From positions 1 to 23,936 of the forward strand of contig JAVVGK010000012.1 of the NCBI GenBank assembly GCA_032249175.1: a DNA stretch of 23,936 nt. Direction: 5' to 3'. Within the stretch, counting starts at the first letter, position 1; every line of letters begins with the position of its first letter. The stretch comes from DSFT01 sp032249175 (GTDB taxonomy: Bacteria; Hydrothermota; Hydrothermia; LBFQ01; DSFT01). The notes beneath the pieces were generated by a model that did no database searches, was not told where the DNA came from, and worked only from the letters and a program-made list of their open reading frames with translations. The translations under genes and the position numbers were made by a program. Below are positions 1-8,864 of this stretch, piece by piece.

Positions 1-158
1 ATTTTATAATTTATCAATTTAAAAAAATTTTAATTTGATTGTTTAAATTAAAAAAGCCTTTGCTTTAATCAAGCCTTCGGCTTATGAACTTTGCCCCCAT
101 TAAATCAATAGTTTTAGAAAATTTTTTATAAACTTATAAAAATCACCAGAAACTTATC
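1..158. other. Non-coding region upstream of the csm operon
   Basis: I see no gene here; stops are dense in all frames. Two small perfect hairpins are visible: AAAGC/GCTTT at 53-66 with a 4-base loop and AAGCC/GGCTT at 71-83 with a 3-base loop. Read on the minus strand, the first is followed by a run of T, so it could be a weak terminator for something transcribed leftward, or the end of a transcript arriving from the left. No CRISPR repeat is present. Confidence 0.4.
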
Positions 159-170
159 CTTTAAAATTTC
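159..170 (+). promoter_or_regulatory. CTTTAAAATTTC promoter element of the csm operon
   Basis: A copy of the 12-base element that recurs in this window. TAAAAT at 162-167 resembles a -10 box, and the ATG of cas10 follows six bases after the TTT. There is no room for a ribosome-binding site, which suggests leaderless transcription. I see no convincing -35 box. Confidence 0.65.
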
Positions 171-175
171 AAAAA

Positions 176-2002
176 ATGAATCATAACAAGTTATATTTAG
201 AAGGATTTTTATATTCAATTGAAAGAATTTTAGATATAAAATTTGAGGACGAATTTGATAGAAAAAGATATGAAGAAATTTATAATTATTTGGATTTAAA
301 GCCCAACTTCCAATCACCATTTTCAAACGAATGGACATATAAATTAACTGAACTTAAAAATTATGAGCATTTAAAACCTATAAAAGGTCAATTTCAAATT
401 GATAAAAATTATATTCAAGAGTATAAAAATCAAATTAACATTTATCTTAAAGAAGCTGATTTAAATAAGAAACTGAAACGAATTTATTATTTTACATATT
501 ACAAATTTTTTAGTATTTTTGATTATATGAAAATTTTTGGGGCAATTAGTAATTCATTTTTGAGTTTAAATGATAAAGCGATTTTACTTGAAGGAGATAT
601 TAATAATATTCAAAAATTTATTTATAATATAACAAATGTTGAGGGTTTTGTTAAAAGATTGAGAGGTAGAAGCTTTTTTGTAAGCATATTACCTGAAATT
701 ATTTCAAAGTCAATTTTAGATAGTATAAATTATCCCATTTTCAATACGATATATGTTGGAGGTGGTAAATTTCAATTATTATTTAATATAAAATTTTTAA
801 ATGAGGTTATTGAAAAGTTAAATGAAATAAATAAGGTGATTTTGGAAAGTTTTAGTGGTGGTCTTGGTTTGACATTTGCTTATGTTGAGCTAATGTTAGA
901 TGATTTTAAAAACTATAAACAAAAGTCAAAGGAATTATTCCAAAAACTTGAAAGAGAAAAATTTAGAAAATTCTATAAAATTTTAAATAATGTTTCTTTA
1001 AAAATTAAAGATAGTGATATTTGTCCTTCTTGTAGAATTGAAACAAAATATTATGATGAGGAATTTTGTGATTGGTGTAAGAAGTTTGAAGAGCTTGGTG
1101 AAAAATTATTAAAAGGTTCTTTTTTAGTTTTTTCTAATAATAGAGGTATTGGTCTTAAAAATGTTGGATATATTGATATTTTAGAAAATCATCCGATTGA
1201 TGAAGATTTTTATATTTTGAATATTTTGAGTGAAGCTTTACTTGATTATGGATTTAAATTTATAAATTTTATTCAAGAGATTAAACCATTTAGTGAGCTT
1301 GTTGAAGGAGAAGGATATAAGAAATTGGCATATTTAAAAATTGATGTTAATAAACTTGGATTTAAATTTTCCCAAGTTGATAGTTTCTTTGAAGTTTCAA
1401 GGTTAAGCAGATTCATAGATCTATTTTTCTCTATGTATTTAAAATTTATTTTTGAGAAATATAAAGATTATATTTATGTCGTTTATTCAGGAGGTGATGA
1501 TTTATTTTTAGTTGGAAGATGGGATAAAATAATTGAGCTTGCTATTGAAATAAATAAAGAATTTAAAGAATGGACGATAAATGATTTATCTATTTCAGCA
1601 AGTATAAATTTATTTGATTATAATTATCCTGTCAGATTTGCTGCTGAAATAACAAGTAAAAATTTAGATATTGCTAAGGAAGAAGGGAAAGAAGTTTTTA
1701 TACTTAATAAATTCATTTCATTTGATGAGCTTGAAGATGTTTATAATGATGCTAAGAAAAAGGCTGAGGAATATAAGGGTAAAATTTCAAGGAGTTTAAT
1801 TCATAGAATTTATATGATGCTAAAAAGAAAATATCTCTTCTTTCCTATGTTTTATTATCAGATATACAGAAATATAAGTGATGATTTTATTCGTGAAGAT
1901 TTTAAATCAAAAATTATTGACAAAAAGGATATGGAAATTAAAAAAAGCTCTGAAATTTTTCTTGAGCTTCTTTTAATGAAAACAAGGGAGGTTAAGCAAT
2001 GA
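176..2002 (+). CDS. cas10: Type III-A CRISPR Cas10/Csm1, HD domain apparently missing
   Basis: This is the large subunit of the Csm effector complex. In the family it makes cyclic oligoadenylate from ATP when the complex binds target RNA, and usually cuts DNA with an N-terminal HD domain. Seen: a first palm-like region with GDINNIQ near residue 140 and GGGK near 196; a zinc ribbon C283-x2-C286-x11-C298-x2-C301; and a second palm with the catalytic G439-G440-D441-D442. The protein is 608 residues, shorter than the roughly 750-850 of typical Csm1, and the first 120 residues show no His-Asp metal motif. Inference: cyclase activity is kept and DNase activity is lost. The ATG sits directly behind the promoter element, so translation is probably leaderless. 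The stop overlaps the csm2 start as ATGA. Confidence 0.93.
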   Translation: MNHNKLYLEGFLYSIERILDIKFEDEFDRKRYEEIYNYLDLKPNFQSPFSNEWTYKLTELKNYEHLKPIKGQFQIDKNYIQEYKNQINIYLKEADLNKKLKRIYYFTYYKFFSIFDYMKIFGAISNSFLSLNDKAILLEGDINNIQKFIYNITNVEGFVKRLRGRSFFVSILPEIISKSILDSINYPIFNTIYVGGGKFQLLFNIKFLNEVIEKLNEINKVILESFSGGLGLTFAYVELMLDDFKNYKQKSKELFQKLEREKFRKFYKILNNVSLKIKDSDICPSCRIETKYYDEEFCDWCKKFEELGEKLLKGSFLVFSNNRGIGLKNVGYIDILENHPIDEDFYILNILSEALLDYGFKFINFIQEIKPFSELVEGEGYKKLAYLKIDVNKLGFKFSQVDSFFEVSRLSRFIDLFFSMYLKFIFEKYKDYIYVVYSGGDDLFLVGRWDKIIELAIEINKEFKEWTINDLSISASINLFDYNYPVRFAAEITSKNLDIAKEEGKEVFILNKFISFDELEDVYNDAKKKAEEYKGKISRSLIHRIYMMLKRKYLFFPMFYYQIYRNISDDFIREDFKSKIIDKKDMEIKKSSEIFLELLLMKTREVKQ

Positions 2003-2415
2003 ATGAAATTATGGATAAAATAAAACGACTAAATAAACTTTCTGAGCTAAAAGAGGAGGATTTTGCTATTCCAAAAAGTGGTATTGCTTATAGGATAGCT
2101 CAATATTTCAGCCAAAGGGGTCAGAAAATTACGATATCCCAACTAAGAAAAATTTTTAGTGAAATTCTTTCTACTTGTGAAGAAGCTGAAAGAGATTTAA
2201 ATCAGGCAAGAGGAAAGAAGTATAAAATTTATCCTAAAATTTATTATGCTATGGGAAGACAACTTATACCTCATGAATTTAAGGAGATATTAGAAACAAT
2301 TTTAGATAAGGTTAAAGATAATGAAGATTTTGAAAGGTTAAAGGATTTTATGATTGCTCTTGTAGCTTATTTTACAGCTTTTGAAAAAGGAGAGGGTAGA
2401 TATGAAAAGTTTTAG
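1999..2415 (+). CDS. csm2: Type III-A CRISPR small subunit Csm2
   Basis: Small, largely helical, charged protein of 138 residues, the expected size for Csm2, which forms the inner filament of the Csm complex and contacts the crRNA-target duplex. The call rests on size, on residues such as the AYRIAQYFSQ stretch near 31-40, and mainly on its position between cas10 and csm3. A GGGAGG ribosome-binding site at 1986-1991 precedes the ATG, which overlaps the cas10 stop by four bases. Csm2 sequences diverge strongly, so the family call depends on synteny. Confidence 0.85.
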   Translation: MNEIMDKIKRLNKLSELKEEDFAIPKSGIAYRIAQYFSQRGQKITISQLRKIFSEILSTCEEAERDLNQARGKKYKIYPKIYYAMGRQLIPHEFKEILETILDKVKDNEDFERLKDFMIALVAYFTAFEKGEGRYEKF

Positions 2416-3190
2416 ATTAAAGAAGGTTGTTATTTTGGATTTTGTTATTCATCTTAGAACAGGACTTCGTATTGGTGGCTCAAAAGAAACTTTTGAAATA
2501 GGCGGTATTGATAATCCTGTTATAAAGCTTACTTCAACGATATATGATTATTATGGAAAAGATAAACATCTCTTAAAAGATACACCATATATTCCAGGCT
2601 CTTCTCTTAAAGGAAAATTAAGAAGTTTATTGGAATGGGCATTAGGTAGAGTTGAAGCTATGAAAAATCAAAATAAGGCAGGAAAACCTTGTGATTGTGG
2701 TAAGTGTGATGTTTGTATTGTATTTGGAACAGGCTCATCAAAGACAATTGAAAATTTACCTGTTAATGAGCTTCCAGGACCTCCAAGGGCAATTTTTTAT
2801 GACATATATTTAACTGAAAAGAGTTATAATAATTTAAGAGAAAATTTAACAGAAGTAAAAGTAGAAAATAGAATTGATAGAATAACTTCAAGAGCTGAGC
2901 CAAGAAAATTTGAAAGGATTCCAGCAGGCTCAGAATTTGAAGGAAGAATTGTTTATTTCGTTTATGAGGATGATGATTTTCCTAAGAGATTTAAATCAAC
3001 GATATTAACAGGTTTAAGTTTATTAGAGGATAATTATCTTGGTGGTTCAGGTTCAAGAGGATATGGTAGGGTAAAATTTAAAAATTTAAAATTGATAGAA
3101 AGGGAAATAGATTATTATTTGAAAGGAAAAGAAGAAAATATAAGGGAATTTGAAGATGTCAAAGCTTTACTCAGTTCTATACAAACCTAA
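2402..3190 (+). CDS. csm3: Type III-A CRISPR backbone RAMP Csm3, target-RNA nuclease
   Basis: Csm3 is the repeated backbone subunit that cuts bound target RNA at 6-nt intervals. The 262-residue protein carries the RAMP motif TGLRIGG near residues 20-26 and the GGIDNPV loop, whose D37 matches the catalytic Asp of characterised Csm3 (D32 in Staphylococcus epidermidis). It also has a PGSSLKGKLR loop and a four-cysteine cluster of the form CxCxxCxxC near residues 100-107, likely zinc binding. A glycine-rich GGSGSRGYGR loop lies near the C terminus. I chose the ATG at 2402 because GGAGAGGG lies at the right distance; an ATG seven codons upstream is possible. It overlaps csm2 by 14 bases. Confidence 0.93.
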   Translation: MKSFRLKKVVILDFVIHLRTGLRIGGSKETFEIGGIDNPVIKLTSTIYDYYGKDKHLLKDTPYIPGSSLKGKLRSLLEWALGRVEAMKNQNKAGKPCDCGKCDVCIVFGTGSSKTIENLPVNELPGPPRAIFYDIYLTEKSYNNLRENLTEVKVENRIDRITSRAEPRKFERIPAGSEFEGRIVYFVYEDDDFPKRFKSTILTGLSLLEDNYLGGSGSRGYGRVKFKNLKLIEREIDYYLKGKEENIREFEDVKALLSSIQT

Positions 3191-4082
3191 GAGTGTTTTT
3201 AAAGAAATTCCTAATTCTTGGACAATTTTTGGTTCAATTTGCTGGTATTATAGAATTTTCTATTCAAAAGAAGAATTAGAAAGTTTATTAGAAAACTTTG
3301 AAAATAACCCCAAGTTTCTTGTATCATCTCCAACATTTATAAAAAATGATATAGAATTTTTTAAAAAGCCTAATTTAGGAGGTTCAGTAGTATTTAAAGA
3401 TGATAATGAATATAGGAAATATAAAAAATTTAAAAAAATTCAATTTATAGACAGACAAACACTAATTAAAATTTTAGAAGGAGAAATTAAAGATAATAAC
3501 GATTTGTTTGAAAAAACAAAGGATAAAATTGTAGATGAAATCATTTCAAATACCGTATTCCCTCATGTAAGCATAAATAGAATTACATTCACAACGGATG
3601 AGAGCAAATTTTTTATTGAAAAATGTTATTCTATAAATTCATTTTTAAAGTTTTATATTTTGTTTTTTGATGAAAATTTAATTGAAAAATTAGAGCCTGT
3701 TTTAAAAATTTTATATTTTTCAGGGAAAGGTATTTCAAGAGGAATTGTAGAATTTATTGAATTTAAGGAAGAAATTGAACTTTCAAAATATATTAAAGAA
3801 AAATCAAATAAAATTTATTTATTAAGTCCAAGCTTTTATGATGAAAAATTTGATTTAGAAAATAGTTATTATGATATTATTACAACCTTAGGGATAGTTG
3901 ATAATTACTTTGATTTCAAAAAACTCATTATTAAAGGGAAATTTATGTATCTCTCAAATGGCTCAATTATTCAGCTTAAAAACATAAGTGATTATTATGG
4001 TTCTTCTTCTTTTATTAAATACAATTTCAATAAAATATATCAATATGGTTATAGTTTTGGATTTTATATAAAAGGAGGGTAA
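3156..4082 (+). CDS. csm4: Type III-A CRISPR RAMP protein Csm4
   Basis: Csm4 caps the 5' end of the crRNA and anchors Cas10. The 308-residue protein has the expected N-terminal pattern (YKPKSVFKEIP, then WTIFGSICW) and a glycine-rich SGKGISRGIVEF loop near residue 190, typical of RAMP folds. Its place between csm3 and csm5 supports the call. The ATG at 3156 is preceded by AAGGG at 3142-3146; a TTG two codons earlier is the alternative. It overlaps the 3' end of csm3 by 35 bases, so the two are probably translationally coupled. Confidence 0.9.
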   Translation: MSKLYSVLYKPKSVFKEIPNSWTIFGSICWYYRIFYSKEELESLLENFENNPKFLVSSPTFIKNDIEFFKKPNLGGSVVFKDDNEYRKYKKFKKIQFIDRQTLIKILEGEIKDNNDLFEKTKDKIVDEIISNTVFPHVSINRITFTTDESKFFIEKCYSINSFLKFYILFFDENLIEKLEPVLKILYFSGKGISRGIVEFIEFKEEIELSKYIKEKSNKIYLLSPSFYDEKFDLENSYYDIITTLGIVDNYFDFKKLIIKGKFMYLSNGSIIQLKNISDYYGSSSFIKYNFNKIYQYGYSFGFYIKGG

Positions 4083-4083
4083 T

Positions 4084-4938
4084 ATGAATTTTAGGGTTTT
4101 AACACCTGTTCATATTTCAAGTGGTCAAACTTTAACTAAGTATGAATTTATAATTAAAGGCTCAAAATTTCAGTTTTATAGCTTTGATGAAATTATAAAT
4201 TATATTGATAGTAAAGAAATTGCGAAATTTCTTTTTGATATTGGACTTGAAGAATTCTTTAAACATTATAACTTAAATATAAAACCAACTTATGAAATTC
4301 CATTTCATGGCACTTTAAAGGACAAAGTTTATGAATTTATTAAATTAAAAAATCGTGTTTATATTCCAGGTTCAAGTATTAAAGGAGCAATAAGAACCGC
4401 TTATTTATATAGAATTATAAAGAATGATGTAAATTTAAGAAATAAGTTTTTAAATGCCCTTAGAGGAAGAGATAAGGACTTTTATAGATATATGGAAAAA
4501 GAAATTGATAATGTTTTTAGGAAAATTTTGATTTCAGATAGTGATTTATTTGAGCCATCGGAATGTTTGAAAGTTGTAGAAATAAAACATAAAAATTTGA
4601 GTTTGGCTGTTGAAGTGTTAAGAGAGAATTTTGAATTTGAAATAGATATTAAATTTAAGTATAATAATTTGAAAAATGAAATTGATAATGCAATTTCAGA
4701 ATTTTCTAAGGATTTGGTAAATTATCTTAAAAGCATAGGTATATATAATAATTTGGCTGATTTAGAAAAAAACAAAAAACTAATTAGATTAGGAAAATTT
4801 AAAGGTTATTTTAGCAATACCATTATGTTAACTTTGTTCTACTTTGACAAGAATCTTTATGAAAAATATAAGAAAAGGACATTTTGGAAAACTATTGATG
4901 AGAAACCTTTGGGATTTTGTGAGGTTAGTTTTGATTGA
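4084..4938 (+). CDS. csm5: Type III-A CRISPR RAMP protein Csm5
   Basis: Csm5 caps the 3' end of the crRNA backbone and helps mature it. The protein has 284 residues, somewhat short for the family. It begins with the RAMP-like FRVLTPVHISSGQ and carries the hallmark loop YIPGSSIKGAIRTA near residues 94-107. A strong AAAGGAGGG site precedes the ATG, one base after the csm4 stop. This is the last gene of the operon; the next gene, secD, has its own promoter element 40 bases on. No csm6, cas6 or adaptation gene follows. Confidence 0.88.
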   Translation: MNFRVLTPVHISSGQTLTKYEFIIKGSKFQFYSFDEIINYIDSKEIAKFLFDIGLEEFFKHYNLNIKPTYEIPFHGTLKDKVYEFIKLKNRVYIPGSSIKGAIRTAYLYRIIKNDVNLRNKFLNALRGRDKDFYRYMEKEIDNVFRKILISDSDLFEPSECLKVVEIKHKNLSLAVEVLRENFEFEIDIKFKYNNLKNEIDNAISEFSKDLVNYLKSIGIYNNLADLEKNKKLIRLGKFKGYFSNTIMLTLFYFDKNLYEKYKKRTFWKTIDEKPLGFCEVSFD

Positions 4939-4977
4939 GTTTTCAATAAATTACTAAATAAAGTATTTTGCTTTTGA

Positions 4978-4989
4978 CTTTAAAATTTC
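4978..4989 (+). promoter_or_regulatory. CTTTAAAATTTC promoter element of secD
   Basis: Same 12-base element, placed in the 58-base gap between csm5 and secD. TAAAAT is at 4981-4986, and the secD ATG follows eight bases after the TTT. No Shine-Dalgarno site lies between. Confidence 0.7.
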
Positions 4990-4996
4990 AAATCTT

Positions 4997-6568
4997 ATGA
5001 AAACTCTAAACATAAGAATTATCATAACACTGATAGTTATTGCTTTCTCTATATATTTTCTATATCCTACTATACAATACTATACACTTTCAGATGCTCA
5101 AAAAGAATTTATGCCAAAGGAAAAGTTAAGAGAATTAAAGAAAAAATCAATAAATTTAGGACTTGATTTACAAGGTGGTATGTACTTGGTTTTACATGTT
5201 GAAACTCCTAAAAATGCTAATTTAAATGAAAAGAATGATATTGTTGAAAGAACAACATTTGTTATTAAAAATCGTATTGATAATCTTGGAATTGCTGAGC
5301 CAATTGTCCAAAAAATAGGTTCTGAGAGAATTATGGTTCAGCTTCCTGGTGTTCTTGATAGAGAAAGAGCAAGAGAAATTATTGGTAAGACAGCTCAATT
5401 AGAATTTAGATTATTGGCTGAACCTCAGATATTAGAAGCAACAATAAATAGAATAGATAGATATTTATCAGGAGAAAAGGATACAATTAGAGATACAACA
5501 AAAATAGATACCTTATTAAAAAACAAGCCTTTTAGCTCACTATTAGTAAATTATGGTGGGGATTTAGCTATAAGTGAAGAATTAATAGATTCAGTTAAAA
5601 AAATTCTAAATAGAGAAGATATTAAAAATTTAATTCCAAAAGGATATAGTTTTTTCTTTGGAAATCTTGAAAGTGCAGGGAATAGCAAGTTTAGAAAGTT
5701 ATTCTTATTAAGAGATAAAGCGGACTTGACAGGTGCTTATTTAATTAACGCAGTTGCTACGGTCGGTGGGGATCAGTTTAATCCGAATGCACCTGTTGTA
5801 TCGTTGGAATTTAATCCAAGGGGTGCTATGATATTTGCTAATATAACTTCTTCTAATGTTGGAAAAAGGCTTGCTATTGTTCTTGATAGTTTCGTCTATT
5901 CAGCCCCACAAATAAGAGAAGCCATACTTGGTGGAAGGGCTCAAATAACAGGTATTCAAAGTATGCAAGAAGCAAAAGATTTGGCAAATATATTAAAAGC
6001 TGGTGCCCTTCCTGCTCCTGTTAGGATATTAGAGGAAAGAAGTGTAGGACCTACACTTGGTAAAGATTCTATTGAAAAAGGAACAAAATCAATAATTTTT
6101 GGTTATTTATTCGTTTTGATTTTTATGATGTTTTATTATAGGCTTGGAGGTTTAATAACAGTTACTATTCAAGCTTTAAATTTCTTAATAATTCTTGCTA
6201 TTTTATCAATTCTTGGAGCAACTTTAACGCTTCCTGGAATGGCTGGACTTATTTTGACTGTCGGTTTTGCTATTGACGCTAATGTTCTTATATTTGAGAG
6301 AATGAGAGAAGAAATGAGAAATGGTAAGGATTTCATAAGTGCTATTGAATATGGATATAAAAATGCAAGTAGAGCGATTTGGGATACTAATATATTGCAC
6401 TTTCTTGCAGCATTAGTTTTAACATTCTTCGGCTCAGGTCCTATTAAGGGATTTGCTGTCATTCTTGCTGTTGGTGTTGCAACAAGTTTATTTACTGCTG
6501 TTTTTGTTTCAAGGCTTATATTTGATATTCTCGTTTATAAGTTTAATGTTAAGTATATACCTATTTAA
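4997..6568 (+). CDS. secD: Protein translocase subunit SecD
   Basis: SecD works with SecF in the inner membrane, using the proton gradient to pull secreted proteins through SecYEG on the periplasmic side. The 523-residue protein has an N-terminal membrane helix (about 7-27), then the diagnostic GLDLQGG motif near residues 54-60, a large periplasmic P1 region, and five C-terminal membrane helices from about residue 365. The conserved DANVLIFERMREE segment lies in the membrane domain. Length fits the family. The start is the only ATG consistent with the upstream promoter element. secF follows after 11 bases. Confidence 0.97.
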   Translation: MKTLNIRIIITLIVIAFSIYFLYPTIQYYTLSDAQKEFMPKEKLRELKKKSINLGLDLQGGMYLVLHVETPKNANLNEKNDIVERTTFVIKNRIDNLGIAEPIVQKIGSERIMVQLPGVLDRERAREIIGKTAQLEFRLLAEPQILEATINRIDRYLSGEKDTIRDTTKIDTLLKNKPFSSLLVNYGGDLAISEELIDSVKKILNREDIKNLIPKGYSFFFGNLESAGNSKFRKLFLLRDKADLTGAYLINAVATVGGDQFNPNAPVVSLEFNPRGAMIFANITSSNVGKRLAIVLDSFVYSAPQIREAILGGRAQITGIQSMQEAKDLANILKAGALPAPVRILEERSVGPTLGKDSIEKGTKSIIFGYLFVLIFMMFYYRLGGLITVTIQALNFLIILAILSILGATLTLPGMAGLILTVGFAIDANVLIFERMREEMRNGKDFISAIEYGYKNASRAIWDTNILHFLAALVLTFFGSGPIKGFAVILAVGVATSLFTAVFVSRLIFDILVYKFNVKYIPI

Positions 6569-6579
6569 GGAGGAGGGTT

Positions 6580-7473
6580 ATGGCTTGGATAGATCTTTTC
6601 GCTAATGCCAATTATGATTTTATGGGAAAGAGGAGAATTTTTTATGTAATTTACATTTTGCTTATAATTTTTTCTATTTTTGTTATATTCTTAAAAGGTA
6701 TAAATTTTGGTATTGACTTTACAGGTGGTAATCTTGTTCAAATATCTACAAAAAATTCAGATATATCAAAAGTTAGAAGTGCTTTAAGTCAATTAAACTT
6801 AAAAGATGTTTCCGTTCAAAACTTTGGACAAGAAAAAGATTATATAATAAGATATAGCTCAGAAATTGATGCCCAAATTGTAGTTAATAAATTAAAAGAA
6901 ATTTTAAATGATGAAATAATTTTACAAAGAGCAGAGAAGGTTGGACCTACAATTGGCTCAGAATTGAGAAAACAAGCTTTTATTCTTTCAATTATAGCAA
7001 TTGGTTTAATTTTAATTTATATATGGATAAGGTTTGATTTTTATTTTGGACTTGGGACAATTTTGGCATTAATTATAGATGTAATTATGGTTCTTGGTTT
7101 ATATTCATTATTTCAACTTGAATTTAGCACAATAACTGTTGCTGCAATTTTAACAATAATTGGTTATGATGTTAATGACTCTGTAATTATTGCTGATAGA
7201 ATTAGAGAATTTTTAAAGAAATACGAAGGTTTAAAAATTGAAGGCTCTAAGCTTATTGAAATTTATAACAAAGGTATAAATTCTACATTAAGTAGAACGA
7301 TTATAACTTCACTTTCAACACTTACCGTTGTTGTTGCATTGTTGTTATTTGGAGGACCTGTTCTTTATGGATTTTCATTTATTCTATTTTGGGGGATTAT
7401 ATTTGGAACACTTTCATCTATATTTATTGTTTCTGCTATTGCTTTGGATTTAAAAATTAGGAAAAAAGTTTGA
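6580..7473 (+). CDS. secF: Protein translocase subunit SecF
   Basis: Partner of SecD in the Sec holotranslocon. The 297-residue protein has a first membrane helix near 20-40, the diagnostic GIDFTGGN motif, a small periplasmic domain and five C-terminal helices, including DVNDSVIIADRIREF, the SecF counterpart of the SecD DANVLIFER segment. An AAGGAGGAGGG ribosome-binding site stands directly before the ATG, in contrast to the promoter-proximal secD. Its stop overlaps the TTG start of the next gene. Confidence 0.97.
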   Translation: MAWIDLFANANYDFMGKRRIFYVIYILLIIFSIFVIFLKGINFGIDFTGGNLVQISTKNSDISKVRSALSQLNLKDVSVQNFGQEKDYIIRYSSEIDAQIVVNKLKEILNDEIILQRAEKVGPTIGSELRKQAFILSIIAIGLILIYIWIRFDFYFGLGTILALIIDVIMVLGLYSLFQLEFSTITVAAILTIIGYDVNDSVIIADRIREFLKKYEGLKIEGSKLIEIYNKGINSTLSRTIITSLSTLTVVVALLLFGGPVLYGFSFILFWGIIFGTLSSIFIVSAIALDLKIRKKV

Positions 7474-8261
7474 AAGTTGGTGTTTTTGGTAATCCTTTTT
7501 ACGATTTAAGCCAAGCAATTGAAAAAATAAAATCTATTTTTAATGATGTTTATATTTCAAAACACATAGGGGGTGAATGGGATGACGAACAAATTAATAA
7601 AATTTGTGATATTGTTATTTCACTTGGAGGTGATGGAACACTTTTAAGATGTGCTAAAAAATTTAAAAAACCTATTATTGGAATAAAAATTGGAAAGCTT
7701 GGATTTTTAACATTTTTTGATATCTCACAAATTGAAGATATTAAAAAAGCTCTCTTAGATGGAAATTACTACTTGGATAGAAGGGATAGATTGAAAATTT
7801 ACATTAAGGGAATTGAAGTTGATAGTGCATTAAACGATTTTAGTGTAAATTCTATTTCTGGAAGGGGACTTGACATTAATGTAAAATTTGGTAATTCAAC
7901 TATAACATCATTTTATGGTGATGGAATTATTATTTCTTCACCTTCTGGCTCAACTGCCTATAATCTTTCAGCGGGTGGTCCTATTGTTCATCCATCAGTT
8001 AAAGCATTTATTATAACACCAATTTGCCCTCATAACTTATCCGCAAGACCAATTGTTCTGCCAAAAGAAATGATTATAAGTATTAGTGTAAAACCAAAAT
8101 TTGGAAAATGGAGAATAACATCAGATGGTGAATTATTAAAAGAGTGTGAAGGTGAATTAAGTTTTAGTGTTGAGTTATCTGATGAAAAAACATCCTTAAT
8201 TAAGCTAAATAATACTGATGATTTCTTTGATATTTTAAGAAAAAAATTAAATTGGCTTTAA
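7470..8261 (+). CDS. nadK: NAD kinase
   Basis: Cytoplasmic ATP- or polyphosphate-dependent NAD kinase that makes NADP. The 263-residue protein shows GGDGTLL at residues 53-59, including the catalytic Asp, and the second diagnostic motif SGSTAYNLSAGGP in the C-terminal domain. Length is slightly under the family norm. The start is a TTG whose last bases overlap the secF TGA stop (TTGA), giving MKVGVFGNP, which matches the usual beginning of the family. Its own stop codon lies inside the promoter element of the next unit. Confidence 0.94.
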   Translation: MKVGVFGNPFYDLSQAIEKIKSIFNDVYISKHIGGEWDDEQINKICDIVISLGGDGTLLRCAKKFKKPIIGIKIGKLGFLTFFDISQIEDIKKALLDGNYYLDRRDRLKIYIKGIEVDSALNDFSVNSISGRGLDINVKFGNSTITSFYGDGIIISSPSGSTAYNLSAGGPIVHPSVKAFIITPICPHNLSARPIVLPKEMIISISVKPKFGKWRITSDGELLKECEGELSFSVELSDEKTSLIKLNNTDDFFDILRKKLNWL

Positions 8262-8267
8262 AATTTT
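8256..8267 (+). promoter_or_regulatory. CTTTAAAATTTT promoter element
   Basis: Another copy of the 12-base element. It overlaps the nadK stop codon (TAA at 8259-8261) and ends seven bases before the ATG at 8274. There is almost no intergenic DNA here, so the conservation of this exact string at a gene junction is notable. Confidence 0.6.
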
Positions 8268-8273
8268 AGCATT

Positions 8274-8864
8274 ATGCTTCTTATCTTCTTAAATTTACAA
8301 GGGTTTCAGAATTTACAAACTGTAAAGTGGGATACCGCTTTAATTGTAAAAGCTATTGAAAGGGCAAAGGAACTAAGAATACAATTTCCTGAATTTGAGG
8401 ATTGTTTCAATTCAAAAGCTCAAACTTATGCTGGCTATAAGACTGAAATAAATCCTTATGGTGTAATTACGATATTTGATAATAGGGGTAAAGAGCTAAT
8501 GACAGCTCCTGTAAAGGATGGTAAGTGCAACGGTTGGCAACATAAAGTTGTAGGCTTTGCTATAAATGATGTTTTGATTTTATATTTGGACAGAAATGTT
8601 TATTTCGTTTATAAATTAGCGAATGGCTCTGTTGTATATAAAATGCTAACGATGGATGTTCCACTTTCAAGATACCAATTAGTCCCTGTTTTTGGTATTT
8701 CTGATAGTGGTGATACCTTGAAATTCTTCGGTGGCTCATTAAGAGATGATAGATACTTTTATGGTTATATGTACTATTTCATAAAAAGCAAGAGATTATT
8801 AACAACAACACCAATTGAATTAGAATCATCAATCCAATTTGACCCAACGAGGCAACTAAGATGA
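8274..8864 (+). CDS. Hypothetical protein, possibly exported
   Basis: I do not recognise this 196-residue protein. A short hydrophobic N terminus (MLLIFLNLQ) may be a weak signal or anchor. The rest is a mixed strand-rich domain with many aromatic residues, two cysteines (about residues 42 and 79) and repeated short strand-like segments such as YGVITIFDNRG and VYFVYKLANGS, which suggests a beta-rich fold. The ATG follows the promoter element by seven bases without a ribosome-binding site. It heads a unit with a second secreted protein and a YprB-like nuclease; its stop overlaps the next ATG as ATGA. Confidence 0.7.
   Translation: MLLIFLNLQGFQNLQTVKWDTALIVKAIERAKELRIQFPEFEDCFNSKAQTYAGYKTEINPYGVITIFDNRGKELMTAPVKDGKCNGWQHKVVGFAINDVLILYLDRNVYFVYKLANGSVVYKMLTMDVPLSRYQLVPVFGISDSGDTLKFFGGSLRDDRYFYGYMYYFIKSKRLLTTTPIELESSIQFDPTRQLR

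Noticed and set aside
53..83. Hairpins and the 9-base string TCAAGCCTT, whose reverse complement recurs at 23872-23880
   Set aside because: Nine bases shared between two AT-rich gaps is too little to claim a repeat family, and the hairpins are too weak for a confident terminator.
1..175. CRISPR array remnant next to the csm operon
   Set aside because: No repeated unit is present; only two short unrelated hairpins.
6169..6462. Minus-strand frame inside secD
   Set aside because: It is a shadow of the SecD membrane domain with no start signal or family likeness.
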